A DNA stretch of 64,000 nucleotides, from contig OY755252.1 of the NCBI GenBank assembly GCA_963576725.1, positions 43,563,552 to 43,627,551 on the forward strand, in the 5' to 3' direction. Position 1 is the first letter of the stretch; every line of letters begins with the position of its first letter. The position numbers were made by a program, and so were the translations under genes. Origin of the DNA: Azorinus chamasolen (taxonomy: Eukaryota > Mollusca > Bivalvia > Cardiida > Solecurtidae). The notes below the pieces were generated by a model. That model was not told the origin of the DNA. It worked only from the letters and a program-made list of their open reading frames with translations, and did not search any database. Shown one piece after another: positions 61,801 through 64,000 of this stretch.

Positions 61801-64000
61801 CAGATAAATATGCGGCCAAAAATTCGGCAGCCCCGATAAAAATCAGCAGCCGGAAAAGTTGGATGAAGTCCGTGCTTCTCCCTTAGACATAGGTCAGAAA
61901 AAAACACGGACTATAGGAAAATATGCGGCCAAAATATCTACAGTCCCGAGAAAATATCCGCAGCCGGAGAAGTTGGATGAAGTCACTGTTTTTCCCTTAG
62001 CCATAGGTTCGACAAAAAAATGACTTCAAATAATTATGCGGCCAAAGATTCGGCAACCCCGAAAAGAAATCCGCAGCCGGAAAAGTTGGATGAAGTCCGT
62101 GTTTTTCCCTTAGCCAAAGGTTCGACAAAAACACGGACTTAAGAAAGATATGTAGCGAAAAATTCGGCAGTCCCGAGAAAAGATCCTCAGCCATAGGTTC
62201 GACAAGAAAGGACTTCAAATAATTATGCGGCCAAAGATTCGGCAGCCCCGAGAAAAAATCCACAGCCGGAAAAGTTGGATGAAGTCCGTGGTTTTTCCCT
62301 GAGCCAAAGGTTCGACAAAAACACGGACTTTAGAAAAATATGTAGCGAAATATTTAGCAGTACCGAGAAAAGACCCTCATCCGGAAAAGTTGGATGAAGT
62401 CTGAGTTTTTTCCTTAGCCATAGGTCCGACAAAAACACGGACATGAGAAAATTATGCGACCAAAGATTGGCAGCCCCGATAAAAATCAGCATCCGGAAAA
62501 GTTGGATGAAGTCCGTGCTTCTCCCTTAGACATAGGTCAGAAAAAAACACGGACTAAAGGAAAAAATGCGGCCAAAATATCTACAGTCCCGAGAAAAAAT
62601 CCGAAGCCGGAGAAGTTGGATAAAGTCCGTGTTTTACCCTTAGTCATAGGTTCGACAAAAAAAACGGACTTCAGAAAAATATGCGGCCAAAAATTCAGCA
62701 GTCCTGAGAAAAAATCCGCATCCGGAAAAGTTGGATGAAGTCACTGTTTTTCCCTTAGCCATAGGTTCGACAAAAAAATGACTTCAAATAATTATGCGGC
62801 CAAAGATTCGGCAACCCCGAAAAGAAAATCCGCAGCCGGAAAAGTTGGATGAAGTCCGTGTTTTTCCCTTAGCCAAAGGTTCGACAAAACACGGACTTAA
62901 GAAAGATATGTAGCGAAATATTCGGCAGTCCCGAGAAAAGATCCTCAGCCGGAAAAATTGGATGAAGTCCGTGTTTTCCCTTAGGCATAGCTCCGACAAA
63001 ATAATGGAATTCAGAAAATTTGCGGCCAAAAATTGGGCAGCCCCGAGAAAAAGTCCGCAGGCGGAAAAGTTGGATGAAGTCACTGTTTTTCCCTTAGCCA
63101 TAGGTTCGACAAAAAAGGACTTCAAATAATTATGCGGCCAAAGATTCGGCAGCCCCGAAAAAAATCCGCAGCCGGAAAAGTTGGATGAAGTCCGTGGTTT
63201 TTCCCTAAGCCAAAGGTTCGACAAAAACACGGACTTTAGAAAAATATGTAGCGAAAGATTTGGCAGTACCGAGAAAAGACCCTCATCCGGAAAAGTTGGA
63301 TGAAGTCTGAGTTTTTTTCCCTGGCCATAGGTCCGACAAAAACACGGACATGAGAAAAATATGCGGCCAAAGATTGGCAACCCCGAGAAAAATCCTCAGG
63401 TGGAAAAGTTGGATGAAGTCCATGTTTTCCCTTAGCCATATGTACTAGAAAAACACGGACTTCAGATAAATATGCGGCCAAAAATTCGGCAGCCCCGATA
63501 AAAATCAGCATCCGGAAAAGTTGGATGAAGTCCGTGCTTCTCCCTTAGACATAGGTCAGAAAAAAACACGGACTAAAGGAAAATATAGGGCCAAAATATC
63601 TATAGTCCCGAGAAAAAATCCGCAGCCGGAGAAGTTGGATAAAGTCCGTGTTTTACCCTTAGTCATAGGTTCGACAAAAAAACAACGGACTTCAAAAAAA
63701 TATGCGGCCAAAAATTCAGCAGCCCTGAGAAAAAATCCGCAGCCGGAAAAGTTTGATGAAGTTACTGTTTTTCCCTTAGCCATAGGTTCGACAAAAAAAA
63801 TGACTTTAAATAATTATGCGGCCAAAGATTCGGCAACCCCGAAAAGAAATCCGCAGCCGGAAAAGTTGGATGAAGTCCGTGTTTTTCCCTTAGCCAAAGG
63901 TTCGACAAAAAAACGGACTTAAGAAAGATATGTAGCGAAAAATTCGGCAGTCCCGAGAAAAGATCCTCAGCCGGAAAAGTTGGATGAAGTACATGTTTTT
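58845..64000. repeat. 114-bp satellite, about 45 monomers, open at the right edge
   Basis: Monomer: CCGCAGCCGGAAAAGTTGG, ATGAAGTCCGTGTTTTTCCC, TTAGCCATAGGTTCGAC, AAAAACACGGACTTCAG, AAAAATATGCGGCC, AAAAATTCGGCAGCCCCGAG, AAAAAAT. Each unit has a 15-base inverted pair (GAAGTCCGTGTTTTT and AAAAACACGGACTTC) around a 20-base loop. Monomer variants, such as GCGACAAAAAAATGACTTCAA-like and TGTAGCGAAA forms, recur at about 0.77-1.02 kb in the last 2.5 kb, indicating higher-order copying. The period equals 38 codons, so all long frames here are by-products. Confidence 0.98.

Noticed and set aside
58989..64000. Many open frames of 60-198 codons
   Set aside because: By-products of the 114-bp (38-codon) satellite monomer; the same peptides recur in register on both strands.

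Overview
The window is animal nuclear DNA, most likely from a bivalve mollusc. The evidence is one multi-exon gene with GT-AG introns, two non-LTR retrotransposons, tRNA-derived SINEs, and a very dense carpet of miniature transposons and satellites. The mollusc assignment rests on the general repeat style, for example units containing AAAGGGAAATAACTC at 57.3-57.8 kb and a CCGTTCCAAGGCGGT repeat at 27.7 kb. It is an inference.

The one convincing host gene lies on the minus strand. Five exons (16804-16284, 15165-15038, 13886-13808, 13467-13375, 12274-12162) have consensus splice sites and compatible phases. They encode the N-terminal part of a FAM20-family secretory-pathway kinase: a type II membrane anchor, an acidic stem, and the first part of the kinase fold. 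The 3' exons were not found. The introns are full of miniature elements.

Most of the rest is miniature inverted-repeat elements (MITEs) with large central hairpins. I use local names. P types have TTAA ends and piggyBac-like termini (TTAACCCTTT...AAAGGGTTAA). Their hairpin arms are: P1/P1b, AAACAGTTTGGATCC with a GACGCCGAGT core; P2/P2b, AAACAGAGTAGACCC with GACGGCTCC; P3, AAATAGTGCAGACCC with GACAGCTCC; P4, AAATAGTGCAGTCCC with GACGCCGCC; P5, AAACAGTGCAGACCC with GAGGGCTCC. P6 and P7 are further TTAA-ended families. T types have TA flanks and termini starting CAGT (Tc1/mariner or pogo style). T1 to T4 and T6 share GCTTAAWGCA arms, T5 has an unrelated hairpin, and T7 has almost none. Many P and T hairpins share the 14-bp tip GCTCCTATAGGAGC despite unrelated ends. 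The arms are nearly perfect except for one conserved A:A or T:T mismatch at a fixed place. Many elements are chimeric at the hairpin, nested at TTAA or TA, or carry minisatellites grown from their own sequence. This is the most unusual feature of the window.

Layout: 0.1-2.1 kb, LINE with an intact 634-codon reverse transcriptase frame (minus). 2.3-12 kb, MITEs. 12.1-16.8 kb, FAM20 gene. 17-23.6 kb, MITEs and minisatellites. 23.7-24.5 kb, miniature LTR retrotransposon. 24.5-30.4 kb, MITE-poor sequence with a SINE and dispersed repeats. 30.5-38.7 kb, MITEs and a 41-bp array. 38.7-41.2 kb, a 54-57-bp satellite. 42.7-43.8 kb, a 52-bp array of exactly 20 units. 44-49.7 kb, MITEs. 49.5-55.0 kb, a broken L1/Tx1-like LINE between 250-bp direct repeats. 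55-58.8 kb, MITEs and simple repeats. 58.8-64.0 kb, a 114-bp satellite running off the right edge.

All alignments and boundaries were made by eye. Ends of degenerate elements may be off by tens of bases.
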